DNA of 64,000 bases from positions 372,001-436,000 of the forward strand of contig JAUDYN010000009.1 in assembly GCA_030407005.1 (NCBI GenBank), given 5' to 3'. The stretch is from Desarmillaria ectypa. Taxonomy: Eukaryota; Basidiomycota; Agaricomycetes; Agaricales; Physalacriaceae. The notes beneath the pieces were generated by a model. The model had not been told where the DNA came from and ran no database searches. It worked only from the letters and a program-made list of their open reading frames with translations. This document shows positions 10,223 to 21,586 of the stretch, piece by piece; the first letter of the stretch is position 1; every line of letters begins with the position of its first letter. The translations under genes were made by a program, and so were the position numbers.

Positions 10223-12109
10223 GGATTTCATGACATAGCTGCAATTAGGTGAACACTGAATCACTTTCTTGCAAAAACAGCAGCACTCAGTAATACACAT
10301 GAGTTGGTTGCATTGAGTGAGAAGGAGCAGTGCAGGGAATGAGTTGGTTGCCTTCTAGCCAGGTTTTCTTCATGCCTTTTATAAGATTGAGGAATGTGTA
10401 TAGCTCTCAAACAGATGTGATTAGTATCTCCCCCAGAGGATGATCATGTGTAATATTGGAAATTCCCTCTAGATTTTGAATTTTATGAACAACATAAATA
10501 GATTGCTATTGCTGATTTCACCACCATATAAAATTAATGCAAGGCAAAAGAGGGCAAAAGCTGGCAAAAGAGGACAAAGGTAACATAATAATTTGAAATA
10601 ACTTCTCTGCATCTACTTGTTAATTAGGATTTTGATCTATGATTCTCCTGATGAGATCAATACAATCCCTGTATATGTATATAAGAATAGGATCCCATAG
10701 TAAAATAGGTAGAGAAACATGTGTTGCATTTAGCTGAAATCTGCTGGTCAAGAAAGGTCATGCTATGTTTTATCTGGATAAAATCAAAGAAATTTTGTAA
10801 AAAATCAAGTCTTTTGTCCAGACAGTGCACAAAATAAGATGATGTCATGTCACAGTCTGAATGCTTCAGTGCATGGATATTGGCTAGCACTCTTTGGAGT
10901 ACCCCAAACACCCTCACCCAGATTTCTGACCTATTTTGACCTCAAACAAGGCAGGCAAGACAGGACAGTCATCCACAGCCATCTAGACAAAAGTAAAGAA
11001 ATTTAGCAGAGATTAGATTTTATATGAACAAAACTAACTAGTTTTGCATTTTGCTGTCTGAATCTTTTGGGCCTGATTGTGGGCTTCATGATATAGCCTC
11101 TTGACTTATTTTTGAGGTCCTACAAGAATTATCTTCACAATCATATGCAGATACTACAGGAGATTACACAGGGCCAAAATCCTAAGGAATTTAAAAGTCA
11201 CTTTAAATTAATATGCTGCAGGCACACCTTGCACTAATTATGAATGATATGAACAATGCCAAATTGTCACACCCAAATTGTCAGCCATAACTGATGATCA
11301 CCTCCTACATGCTTGAAGCAAGATTTTAATTCCTGATTTGAATATGGTGCCTGTGAGGTCTCTTTCCTATGAGAGGCCCATTTGAGCATTGTGGCAGTAG
11401 TATAATATGTGGCAAGATTTGCCTATAGCATAGAATCCCAAATTAGGCATAAAATCTAGATCATTGGCTAGAGAGAAAACAATCCTCCCAATAACTTTAT
11501 TGTAGAGAGATCATATATGCAGAGCTACAGTAATTTGAGAACTTATAGGTTCAAATTGCTTGTATGTTTTTCCAACCTGCTTCCCTGCTTTGTATTCAAA
11601 CCTCATACCTTACTAGATCTGACTTTGGGAGGGTGGTTGCCTTGATGTTTCCATGTGGCATGCATGCCAGAGAACTCTGGGCATCCTATCAATGGATTAT
11701 ATGTACAATAGCAAACATCTTCCTGGAAATCAATATAGAAGCACTGATATTATGTGATGTATCTCAATGAGTATGTGTGTAAATATCCAGACAATCTAAA
11801 AGGCTGCTGTTTTCTGATAACATTGATGCAGATACCATATATCACTAGTCTAACCATAAACACTACTGTGTATCAAAACACAATGGAACAAGAGCAACCT
11901 ATGGATGACTCTGCTTCCTGCTTTCTCTCCTCCTCTTCCTTGCCAGAATCTTTTGAGCACACCTCACTCTTTCTTCTAGCTTCACATCCAAATTTTTGTT
12001 AATCTAGGTTTCTTGATACAACTCATTATCCTTCTTATCTCTCCTCTTGTATTATCATACTCTGGCTATATATCATCTTCAAAAATCCATCAGCTACTCA
12101 AGGTCTGAG
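10223..12109. other. AT-rich, CG-free, gene-free region
   Basis: I find no CG dinucleotide from 10,223 to 13,103. Stop codons are dense on both strands, and no transposon ends, coding motifs or RNA genes are recognisable. It is probably old sequence, perhaps ancient transposon or duplicated DNA, decayed by C-to-T change. Confidence 0.5.
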
Positions 12110-12233
12110 TATAGCTCCATCACTTGGGAAAAACACTATTTTTAATCATCTCACATTCATCATGTCTAAAGTGGAAGCACTCATGAAGCATCACTGCCTC
12201 ATGTTCTGAATCTCACATAGTTAGTGATATATC
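12110..12233. repeat. Left half of the decayed copy of the 3.1-3.65 kb segment
   Basis: This aligns with about 3,140-3,260 and stops exactly at the left end of element D. The other half resumes at 59,760. The five bases before D are ATATC and the five after it are ACACC, which differ only by two C/T transitions, as expected for a decayed 5-bp target duplication. Confidence 0.75.
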
Positions 12234-12678
12234 TGTTAGACCTGATCTTTCACATGATCCTTTGGATGCATTAATCTCTAAGGCTGTCTTGCATTTGGAC
12301 AATCACCCACAGAGGTGCAGCTGTAGTCTTCTGGATCCAAGAAAGAGATGCTAAGGTCTTAGCTGAGTTCTTAGAGTGAAGGATTAGTATGAATAAACTT
12401 TAGCTCAAAGCTGGAGATTATACAGCAAGAGCTACTCTACTTATATATATAAACTAAGAGTCCTAATGTGGATATGGTAGTATGTAGTCCATGTGTGAAA
12501 TAATAAGAAATATCTGTCAGGCTAACAACCATTGTGAGCTGTAGTATAATTGCTGAAGTTGTTCTGTATGAGCAAGGTGATAGTAGTGTGATGATGATGT
12601 AATGGTAATTGTCAAGATAAGATAGGCACTGGAGATAAGATAGATGTCAAAGATAAGATAAGCAGAAAAATCATAGCA
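12234..12678 (-). repeat. LTR of element D (3' LTR)
   Basis: It begins TGTTAGACCTGATC and ends TCATAGCA on the plus strand (ancestral terminus CATAACA). It is homologous to 59,333-59,759 and, inverted, to the solo LTR at 62,026-62,464. Confidence 0.9.
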
Positions 12679-13292
12679 TTACTCCCTTTTTAAGATAGTT
12701 GTTCTGACTGTCAGAGTTTCTCTTTTGGAGAGTCATACTAAGTGTTGGCTTGGTTGGTCAAATACTCATCAAGTAGGACCTTCCAATGGGTTTCATTCAG
12801 GTTCTTGATCCATTTCTGGATTCTGTCCTCTTGTTGCATAAGATATGTGACATCTCTATTTTCTAAGTATTCATGGTCCAGGATCATGGAGACAACCTTC
12901 TGGTTGGTTACAATTTTAGCTGTGTCTAGCCTTCATGCACATTGTACTTTTGTCTTATATTCCTTGATAGCATCCTGCATGTTTTCTATTTCTATGTATC
13001 TGACCCAGGAGTTGTGTTCTCAGATCCATTCTATCTATTTGGCTAAATAATTGGTCATGACCTTAGAGTGCTGTCCCTTTCTTGCATACACTCAGCAAGT
13101 CCACGAGTCAAGCACTTCTTCAACTTTATACTCTTCTTATCTGTTGATGAGATTGGAGGGAGGCAGTGGTGGTTGTTGTTGGTTTGGGAATATGGGAGCA
13201 GTATATAGTGTCAGTAGCTTCTCATTAAAGTGTAGGTGGATCTTCCAGTGTGATAGTAGTTTCAATTTGTATGCTGATATGCCTGCCTTTTC
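12679..13292 (-). pseudogene. pol: Element D pol, 3' fragment (chromodomain and C-terminal module)
   Basis: This is the 3' end of the D polyprotein gene. The decayed polypurine tract and end of the frame lie next to the LTR. The C-terminal module is readable (MILDHEYLENRDVTYL, then QKWIKNLNE and LLDEYLTNQ) at about 12,740-12,920. The chromodomain follows upstream at about 12,960-13,150. The coding sequence breaks off at 13,292, where the LTR of element A begins, in the linker after integrase (near the conserved H-W-K-I-H-P-x-F-N-E-K-L block). Multiple stops and nearly no CG show it is long dead. Confidence 0.75.
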
Positions 13293-13692
13293 TGTTAGGA
13301 CCTGCCCTGACACATAATCTTGGGACTGTGAGCTACTTGTAGGCTGTCTCGCATTCAGACAATCACTCTTAATATGAGGGCTGCTAAGTCTTTAGAAGAG
13401 TGCAGAAGATGATGTATTGATTAAGTTTAGTTAAAAGATAGAGAGTAAGTATGAAAACTACTCTACTTATATATGGTATGGTTTAGCTATTATTAGGTGA
13501 AACAGTAGCATGTTCATATCAAATGAGGGAGTCAGGTGACCATAATCTAACCATAGTGCAATGGTTTGTAAACAGTGAAACAGTATAGGATAGAGGGTCA
13601 TTGGAGAAAGCAACAACACTTTAGGGATGAAAAATGTGATAAGATGTGAGATTAGATCAGATAAGATAAGATAAGGTGGAAAAATTGTAACA
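13293..13692 (-). repeat. LTR of element A (3' LTR)
   Basis: It runs from TGTTAGGACCTGCC to AAATTGTAACA, followed at once by the reverse complement of the polypurine tract. It pairs with 29,672-30,076. Confidence 0.9.
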
Positions 13693-13724
13693 TTACCCCC
13701 TTGTTAAAGCAGTCATCCCAACTG

Positions 13725-16700
13725 CTAAAATTCTTCTTCTGGGGATTTGAGTTGCAATTTTGCTTGACTGATCTAGTACTGATCAATCAGGGTTTTTCAT
13801 CTGTCTTTGTCCAGATTAATGATCCATTTTTTGAGTCCATCTTTTTATTGGGCAAGGTATATGACATCACCATTTTCTGAGTATTCATGGTTGAGTATCT
13901 TGGTTAATACTTTTCTCTTGGTTATAATTTGTATGGCTCAGTTAATGTTTGCTTCATACTCTGTAATCACTTCTTTGGTGTTAGCCATCTTAGTGTCTTG
14001 GACCCAGGAATTGTGTTCCCTTGTCCATCCCTTCCATTTGACCAAGTAGTCAGTGACTGACTTAGATGGTTGTCCCTTTTTGGTGTGAACCTGATAGGTG
14101 CATGAATCCAATGCTTCTTCCACTTCATATTCTTCTTGACCATTGACAAGGTCTAGAGGTGGAGATGGTAGTTGTTGCTGATTTGGAAATGAAGGCACAA
14201 TGTAGGGAGTCAACAGCTTTTCATTAAAATGGGGATGGATCTTCCAATGAGGCAGTAGCTTTAGCTTATAAGCTGCAACACCTGCCTTCTTGAGGATTAC
14301 AAATGGTCCTGTTCATTTATCATCAAGTTTTTTCTTAGGTTGTGAAAGGTGGAGGTTGGCTGTATTGAGCCATACCTTATCCCCAACCTGATAGTCCCAT
14401 GTCAGTTGTTTCCTTTTGTTATACTGTGCCTTTATTTGTGCAGCCACTTTTTCTAATGCATCATGGACCTCTTTGTGGACTTGAGCCATGGTTTCAGTGA
14501 ATTCCATGGCTGCTGGGTTGGTGAATGGGGTTTCTTGAGTCAAGTTTGGGAGGACTTGGGGATTTTGGCCATATATGGTCATGAACAGGCTCTTTTCTGT
14601 GGAGGAGTGGACTTGGTTATTATGTGCAAATTTGGCAGGAGATAACCATTCATTCCAGTCAGTTTATTGATGATTGATAAAGATCCAAAGGTATTTTTCA
14701 ATCTCTTGATTGACATGTTCTGTCTGTCCATCTGTTTGAGGGTGATATGCTATAGAGGCATTCTGTGTGATGTTCAACATCCAGTAAAGTTCTTTCATAA
14801 ATATCGAGATGAATTGGGGTCCTCTATCTGAAATAATGACTTGCAGCATTCTATGTTTTGCATACACATGGTTGCAAAGGATTTATGCCCATCCTTCTGC
14901 TGATAGTTCTTCATGATAGGCTACTGGGATGATCACTTTGGAGAATCAATCCACAATGACCAACAGGGCATCATATCCATCTGATTCCAGAAGTCCAGTA
15001 ATCATATCAATGGAGATATGTGTCCATGGAGAAGTTGGGATAGCATTGGGATGAAGAGGAGTGGCTTTTGCTTGAGTATTGCTTTTTGTTCATTGACAGG
15101 TTTCACAACCTTTGACATATATTTCAATGTCCTTTTTCATCTTTGGCCACCAGAATTCTCATAGTATCAACTCTAAGGTTTTAGTGATGCCCAGATATCC
15201 TGCTGTGATATGATCATAGCATTCAGTGATGATCTCTCCTTGAAGAGCTTCATTTCAGGGAATATAAATACATCCATCATAGTACAGGATTCCATGATCC
15301 TGTGTGATTCCTTTTTCATGATCCAGGGATTTGGCAATTCCCTGATCCCACTGGTCTTTGTGTTGTGTAGCATCTCTTATATGCTCCATTTGTTCATTCA
15401 GAGTAGGTAGAATGAGAGTACAGAAATGTTTGGGAGAAAGTACCACTACATCTTAGTTGTCTTGCTTTCTCTGATTATGATCATCCCAGTGACTGAGTAG
15501 GTTGGCCTTTTTATTGGATATTCCCATCTTGTGTTGGAGAGTAAAGTGGTACTCTGCCAACTCTGTTACCCATCATGCTTGCCAGTGATTTAGCTTTTGT
15601 GGTTTATGGAAATACTGGAGGTTCTGGTAATCTGTCCAGATTTTCACAGTTTCCTTAGTGCCCATGAGATAATGGTGCCACTCCTCCAGAGCAAGCATAA
15701 TGGCTAGCAACTCCTTATTGTAGATTTCATAGTTGCATTCTGTGGCCATTAATGCTTTGGACATAAAGACCACTGGCCTCCATTTCCCATTCTGTTCCTA
15801 GCTAAGGATGGTGCTGATTGCTCTATCACTGGAGTCTGCTTTGACTTGGAACTTTCCATCATCCAAGGGTATAGTGAGTATGATGTCTGTTGTCATTTGC
15901 ATTTTGAGCTGTAAAAACACTTTTTCCTGCTCTGTTCCCCATTTCCACTCATTGTTTCCAGTTAACTGGGTGAGGGGTCATACTATTTTAGAATAATCAT
16001 GAATGAATTTTTGATAGAAATTTGTAAATCCCAAGAATGGTTGTAGCTCCTTTTTCTTGGTTGGAGTCAGCCATTCCACTATTCTGGCAATCTTGATAGG
16101 ATCCATGCAAATTGCATCTTCGCTGGTGATCACACCAAGATATTCTATTTCAAGTACTTTGAACTTGCACTTTTCCACTTTAAGAAACAGTCTGTTCTCC
16201 CACAACCATTGTAGGACTTGTCAGATAATGTGTCAATGCTCTTCTATGGACTTGGTGAAGATTAGGATGTCATCAAGGTAGATGGTAACTTTTCCCCCTG
16301 CAATAAGATCCTTGAAGATATTGTTCATCATCTACTGGAATGTGGCTGGTGAATTAGTGAGACCAAAGAATATTACTGTAGGCTCAAAAAGACCTCAGTT
16401 AGTTCTGAATGCAGCTTTTTCTTCATCACCTCCTTGGATGCATACATTGTTATACCCTCATCTAATGTCTAACTTGGAGAAGTATTTGGCTCTGCATAAC
16501 TTGTTGATGAGTTCAGAAATGAGAGGGAGAGGGTATTGGTTCTTGATCATTATTTTGTTCAGCTTTCGATAATCTTGAATGGGACATAAAGAGCCATCCT
16601 TTTTCTTGACAAAGAAGAAGAGAGACACAAATGAGGATTTTGAGGAATGGATTTGTCCCAAGTCCAAGTTCTCATTGAGAAACTTGTCCAACTGCTCTTG

Positions 16701-18801
16701 CTCATTTTGATTGAGCAGATAGACTTTGCAGTCTAATGTAGCTTTAGCATTAGGTACCAACTTGATAGCATGGTCTCAGGGCTTTTGTTCCAGTAGTTCA
16801 TCAAAGCTTTCTTTAGAGAATAAATCTCTAAAGCTTTGATATTAAAGAGGTACTAGTTCCTTGAATGTCTTTTTCAGTTTTTCAGCATTGACAGTGGCAG
16901 CTAGTTTATTAGCATGGTGTACTGCTCAAAAAATGAGCTCTTCTTACATGTTAATGGTGAGAATAGTTTTGCCCTCTTTGAGTTCTTTGTCTCATACATC
17001 TTCATCATCTGCATCAGAAAGTGGAATTGGATTTTTTTACACATTGATAGTATCCAAAAATCATTTTCTCCATTTTCCAATTGATTAATAGATTATGGTG
17101 TTTTAGCTAGTCATAACCTAAGTAAACTGTCTTGGAGCCAAGGTTGGTGACTGCCAAATTAATTTGTTCAGTGTGATCACCAATGGTCATTCTAAGTTCT
17201 ACAAACTCGGTGATATTGCCCACCTTGTTGTGGGTTCTGTCTGCATTATACATGGGGATCAGGGAGGCAGACTTTTGAGTGTCTAAGTCATGCTGATGAA
17301 TGTAAGACTGATTGATAGAGCTACCCATGCAGCCACTATCAATTAATGCCCTAGTGATTAGAGCCTTCTTCCCCATATATGGGACAATCTGGATATCCAC
17401 CAAGAAGTCTCAACCAGAACTTTTGGTACTGCAGATATACTGTATTGGTTCATGAAGTTTATAAAGCTGCTCTCGAGCATTGCTTTCTCCAGTCTGTAAG
17501 CTCTGAATGAGCTTATTGGTGATCTCTCTGAATTATTTTGGATGAACCCAGGTGGAGAGAGCAGCTTTGGCAATGGCCAAGTTCTTGGCAGTATGGATGG
17601 CACATAGAGTCCAGTCAACTCTGAATGGTTTATACTATATGTGATTGAGTACTCCCATGACCAGCAGGATTTCAGATATCAGTACCCTCTTATTAGATGG
17701 AATTTTGGGTATCAGAGTTCAGGATTTAGATTGTCACACTTTCTATTGTAGAAAAGCTATATCATCCTCCTTGTCAGGTACTTTGATGATAGTGACTCTG
17801 CTGGGGTGCCCCCTCTTTACTGCCTAGATGCTAGCAGTTTCCTGAGCTTAGGATGTCCCCTATTTGTCAGCTGTTGCTAGTGCTATCAGTGATGGGCTAT
17901 AGGCAGTTGCACTGCAGTCTCCAGAGGTGTCAACTGGCAAAGTCAGCATTCATTCTATGTTGTCAGAGTCAGGATCTATTGGCACCAATGACTTAACCAA
18001 TACCTTTCCTCTTGAGTCTGGTGGCTTGCTACCATGTCTCTGGTTAGTACTTTCCTTAATATAGCTAGACTGAGCTGGTGCCCAACTCAGCCAAACTTTC
18101 CATTTCTGGATCAGGTGCCCCCTTTTTACCACCTAAGTGCCAGCAGGTTTCTTCTGTTCTTTGGCTGTTGCTGTCACTGATGAGGTTAGAGTCACTCCAC
18201 CACTGCCCTCAGAGGTGTTGACAATGTTGTCAGAGCTGGGTTCTGTCATAGATACAATATCCATCATTGCCAACATTTCAACCAACTCCTTCCCTCTGGC
18301 CAAGTTTGGTAGTGTGCAGCTTTTTACCTAATCAGGAAGACCCTTGGATTCTTTAGGTCCTTGGGTTCCTTGGGCTTGGTCAGCCTGTCATTCCCCCACT
18401 GACCCTGGCAAAGTGTGGCTTGGTCCCTCAGAGGGGGGTGCAGGAGCATATGGCATTGAGCCCTGCCTTCTTGCTCTAGCCCACAGTATTATCTACATAT
18501 CTGGTGCACTCTGCATAGTGAGTCCATTGGACTTTAGTGTACTATCAGCATCACCTGATAGTACAGCCACTTCATCAGAGGCTTGGGATTCACTATAGAT
18601 AGTGGTGTCAGCATCTTCTAGCAGGATGATGTACTTATTTTTTTTTTGATTCTTTGGATATCTTTGGTTTCAGAGTCTGTAAAGTCATGTGTGATATATT
18701 CAAATATCCTAAAGTGTGTACATAAGTCTGACCCATGAAAACCAAGGACTCACCATTTGAGGCTTTGGTCAAGCAAGGGGAATTGAACCCTTGTCAACCT
18801 A
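13725..18801 (-). pseudogene. pol: Element A pol (protease, RT, RNase H, integrase, chromodomain)
   Basis: Polyprotein for reverse transcription and integration of a Ty3/gypsy chromovirus. Reading leftwards: the frame opens in the -1 register at the gag stop (18,801); aspartic protease DSG at 17,332-17,340 inside LIDSGCMGSSINQ; RT with the YLDD catalytic motif at 16,269-16,280; RNase H at about 15,560-15,860; integrase zinc finger (H-H-C-C) at about 15,080-15,260 and the catalytic core, including AYHPQTDGQTEHVNQE, at about 14,690-15,010; chromodomain YLVKWKGWTREHNSWV at about 13,990-14,050; C-terminal module near 13,790-13,920; stop at 13,727. Many stops and frameshifts interrupt it, several of them TGA at Arg positions (for example in the SSG-x-DFLV block). 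The RT catalytic residues are intact, but the gene cannot be translated whole. Confidence 0.85.
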
Positions 18802-21112
18802 CTCTTTTGCCTCCTCAATCTTGGCCATAGGTGGCACCACTTCATTAGTGGGCCCTACTGACTGGATGTCCTTGTAGGCCTTTCTTCTAGGATAATCTTT
18901 ACTCATGTGACCTTTTTTATCATATCAGAAGCATCAACCTTCCATCTTTAATTGGTCAATCTCCATCAGCTTTCCCACTCCCCCATATGTCATCCATTGG
19001 CCTGTCAAATTATCCCAGTTGGGAACACTGGAGGCTGCCAGCTTTGGAGCTGAGGAACTTATCGCTCCAGTGGCAGCTTTGCCACTGGGTTGATTGTGTT
19101 AGGGAGGGTGGGTATTCTTCTTCTGTCTCTCTTGGGGGACTCTCACAGTCTGGTTGAAGACCCACTTGCACTGTTTCTCCTTGTACATGCACATTATTTG
19201 TTCCTTCCACTCCAGATAGGTATGTGGAATGTTGACACCCATATTTGAGATGAAGATCATATAGAAGATCAGTACTCCTAGTTGAATGGCCTTCACCAAG
19301 GCACTGCACTCCTGTCCATCTGTCCTCCAGCCCACCAGTTTGGCCTCTTCTTCCAACTTCTGAAAGTAATGGGAGGTGGGTTGTGTTCCTATCTAGAGGT
19401 TGAACATCCATTTCTTATGGACTTCCTTGATGGCTGGATCCTAGAATTGGTGGGTGACCATTTCCATAAAGTCTTCCTATAACAGATATCGGAAGTGGGC
19501 ATAGGTGCCATCCCAGATATCTCTGACCTAAAACTCAGATCTCTTATAGACTCACCAGTCCTTAGTGGCCCCCTCAAAGTGGGAGAATCACAAATAGTAC
19601 CAGGTGTGATGGCATCTGGAAGTAGTGTCAGAACACTTCAAAGTAGATGATGCAATTGCCTATGAAGTGTTCAATGTCATCATGGTCCCCCTTGAATGGT
19701 TTCAGAGATTGCACAAGGATGGGTTTAATGCTCATATAAGGGGCATCATCAGAAGCATTCCTGACTGGATTGGGTATAGGGTCAGGAGGACCCTTTCCCA
19801 GGGGTGGTCTTGGGATTGAGTATCAATCCAATCATAGTGTGGGATATCTGTGTGGGGGTTTCATTGGTCTGCCCCTGTCAGGCTTCTTCCCTTTGTCAAG
19901 TTTCCAGAACTCTTGGTAGAGTTCTTTGGTGGCCTCAGTATCCACCAGTTCCTGATGCATCTCCTTGATACATTGTTCCTTGAGGGCCAATTTGTCTCTG
20001 ACCTTCTTGGATAGTTCTTCTACTATGACAGGTGGCAGGGGCTCAATAGGGGTGGTGCTTGATTTGGGATCTTCTCCCATGCCTGTGAATAGAAGACTAC
20101 CACCCTGATAAGGGTGATAACCTTGTTGACATGCCTAACTGTATGGTGGTGAGTCAGGTAATGGTTGTGGCTGAGCAGCCAGGGTGTCAGAAGAGTAGTG
20201 TGGGTAATTTATATATTGGGGCTGGGAGTATCCCAGCCTGCTATAGTATCCTATGTTCTTCATAAAACTATTGAAACTAGGCATCAATCCTCTCCTCTGC
20301 TAGTCAACTGTCCTCCAGTCTGGCCAGTTCACAAAGAAAGCACCCCAGCTCCCATCATTCCTTAGTGGTTCTAGGCTGAAGCCTGGGCACCAAATCCCCT
20401 GTGGCAGGAGGGTATAAGGTCTGGAACCTGTTGGCATGTATCTGGGTGCAAATGGTGGCACCTGGACTAGGTTCTTGGATTGGGTTGCCCCTGTTAAGAG
20501 CTAACCACTCATCCATGTTAGGACAAGATTTTGGCCAGGCAGTCCTGAAGAGGCCAAATAGGGCCCAATCAATATTGGAAAGTTTGGGCCAGTTGTAATC
20601 GGGCCCATCCTTATTGAAGAGAGAGTCAGGGGGGAGAGAAGTGGCCAGGGTTATAGCATTGTTCTCCCCATTAGAGTCATCAGAGAGCTCAATGACTGGG
20701 AGAGAGGAGAAAGACTCTTCACTTGGCCAGGTTTCTCTTCTCTGGACATCATGGCCCCATAGACTATAGGGGTGGTTCTGATCTATTCTAGGATCATCAG
20801 TGTGTTAGGCCCCATGATAAGGGTAGGACAGGGTGGGAGAGCATAGACAGGGATGTTGGAGTGGGGAATAGGCAGGCAGAGGATCCTCAAATATAGCCTG
20901 TATGTCCCATACATATTTCTGGGTGAGGGTGGATCATTCCACCTGGTTGTTGGAGGGGCCTGAGATCAGAATCCTCTCATGTGCTGTGAACTTCTCAGAG
21001 GAGGAGGTGTCTGTGAATTGGACCCAGGGATGAGAGAGTAGTTTTTTGTTCTCTGCCAGTCTAATAGGGGAAGGCCTCCTGAGAAGGCCATGTTGGGAGT
21101 GTTGAGAAGATC
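18799..21112 (-). pseudogene. gag: Element A gag, main part (capsid and decayed CCHC knuckle)
   Basis: Structural polyprotein. The capsid region (homologous to the YFKVF..LVLFTTSHFEGATKDW block of the other copies) spans about 19,360-19,760. A proline/glycine/tyrosine-rich segment follows towards 21,112. The nucleocapsid knuckle at about 18,905-18,945 has lost Cys: the second Cys is read as Tyr and the last also as Tyr, with a TGA between, so RNA binding would be lost. The conserved gag stop TAG is at 18,799-18,801. The gene is cut at 21,112 by element B; its first 59 codons are at 29,438-29,614. Confidence 0.75.
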
Positions 21113-21346
21113 TGTTATGATTTTTCTATTATCTTATCTTATCCAAGTCATATCCATGACTCATTCATCTAATCAACTATCGTTTCTGCTTCATATCAAC
21201 ACACTCACTGATGGACACCCCCGTTCTCACCAACAGTCACCCCAGATTCTTCCTATTAGACTATGATTCTTCTGGACTCACCCCCTTCAACACTGTTCCA
21301 GCATAGACTATATCGTTTTATCTAAATATAAATGCTGTACTTACAG

Positions 21347-21354
21347 TATATAAG
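21347..21354 (+). promoter_or_regulatory. TATA box of element B 5' LTR
   Basis: TATATAAG lies 34 nt upstream of ATCTTTTGACTAA (21,381-21,393). The same TATATAAGTAG motif is found at the same place in the other LTRs. The spacing puts the inferred transcription start at about 21,377-21,383, so the RNA would begin with or next to the 13-mer that pairs with the PBS. Confidence 0.7.
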
Positions 21355-21380
21355 TAGAGTAAACTACACTGTTGTACTCT

Positions 21381-21393
21381 ATCTTTTGACTAA
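21381..21393 (+). promoter_or_regulatory. Putative self-primer at RNA 5' end, element B
   Basis: ATCTTTTGACTAA is the reverse complement of the consensus primer-binding site just downstream of the LTR (TTAGTCAAAAGAT). Here the PBS is TTAGTTGAAAGAT, two transitions away, consistent with a decayed CG. Confidence 0.7.
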
Positions 21394-21527
21394 ATTACCA
21401 TCATATACTTTCTATTCACACACCAAGAACCTAGCCCAAGTCTCAACTGAGTGACTGCCTGAACATGAAGCAGCTCAATGAGACCAAAGCTTATGCCCCA
21501 AGTCACATGATAAACAAGGCCATAATA

Positions 21528-21540
21528 TTAGTTGAAAGAT
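21528..21540 (+). promoter_or_regulatory. Primer-binding site of element B
   Basis: TTAGTTGAAAGAT begins immediately after the 5' LTR. It is not recognisable as the complement of a tRNA 3' end, which would contain TGG complementary to CCA. It pairs with the LTR-internal 13-mer instead. Confidence 0.7.
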
Positions 21541-21586
21541 TACCTTCCACTTCTTCCAATGCTAGCCATAAAAGAAGCATTCCTCT

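Larger units (their letters stand above)
21113..21527 (+). repeat. 5' LTR of element B
   Basis: Starts TGTTATGATTTTTC and ends CCATAATA, where the last CA has become TA. The terminal TG..CA, the internal TATA box and the match to 29,043-29,437 define it. Confidence 0.92.

Noticed and set aside
13138..13290. Plus-strand ORFs of 60-170 codons across the pol and gag regions of A, F and G.
   Set aside because: They are complements of the minus-strand coding frames with low-complexity or hydrophobic translations and no own motifs.
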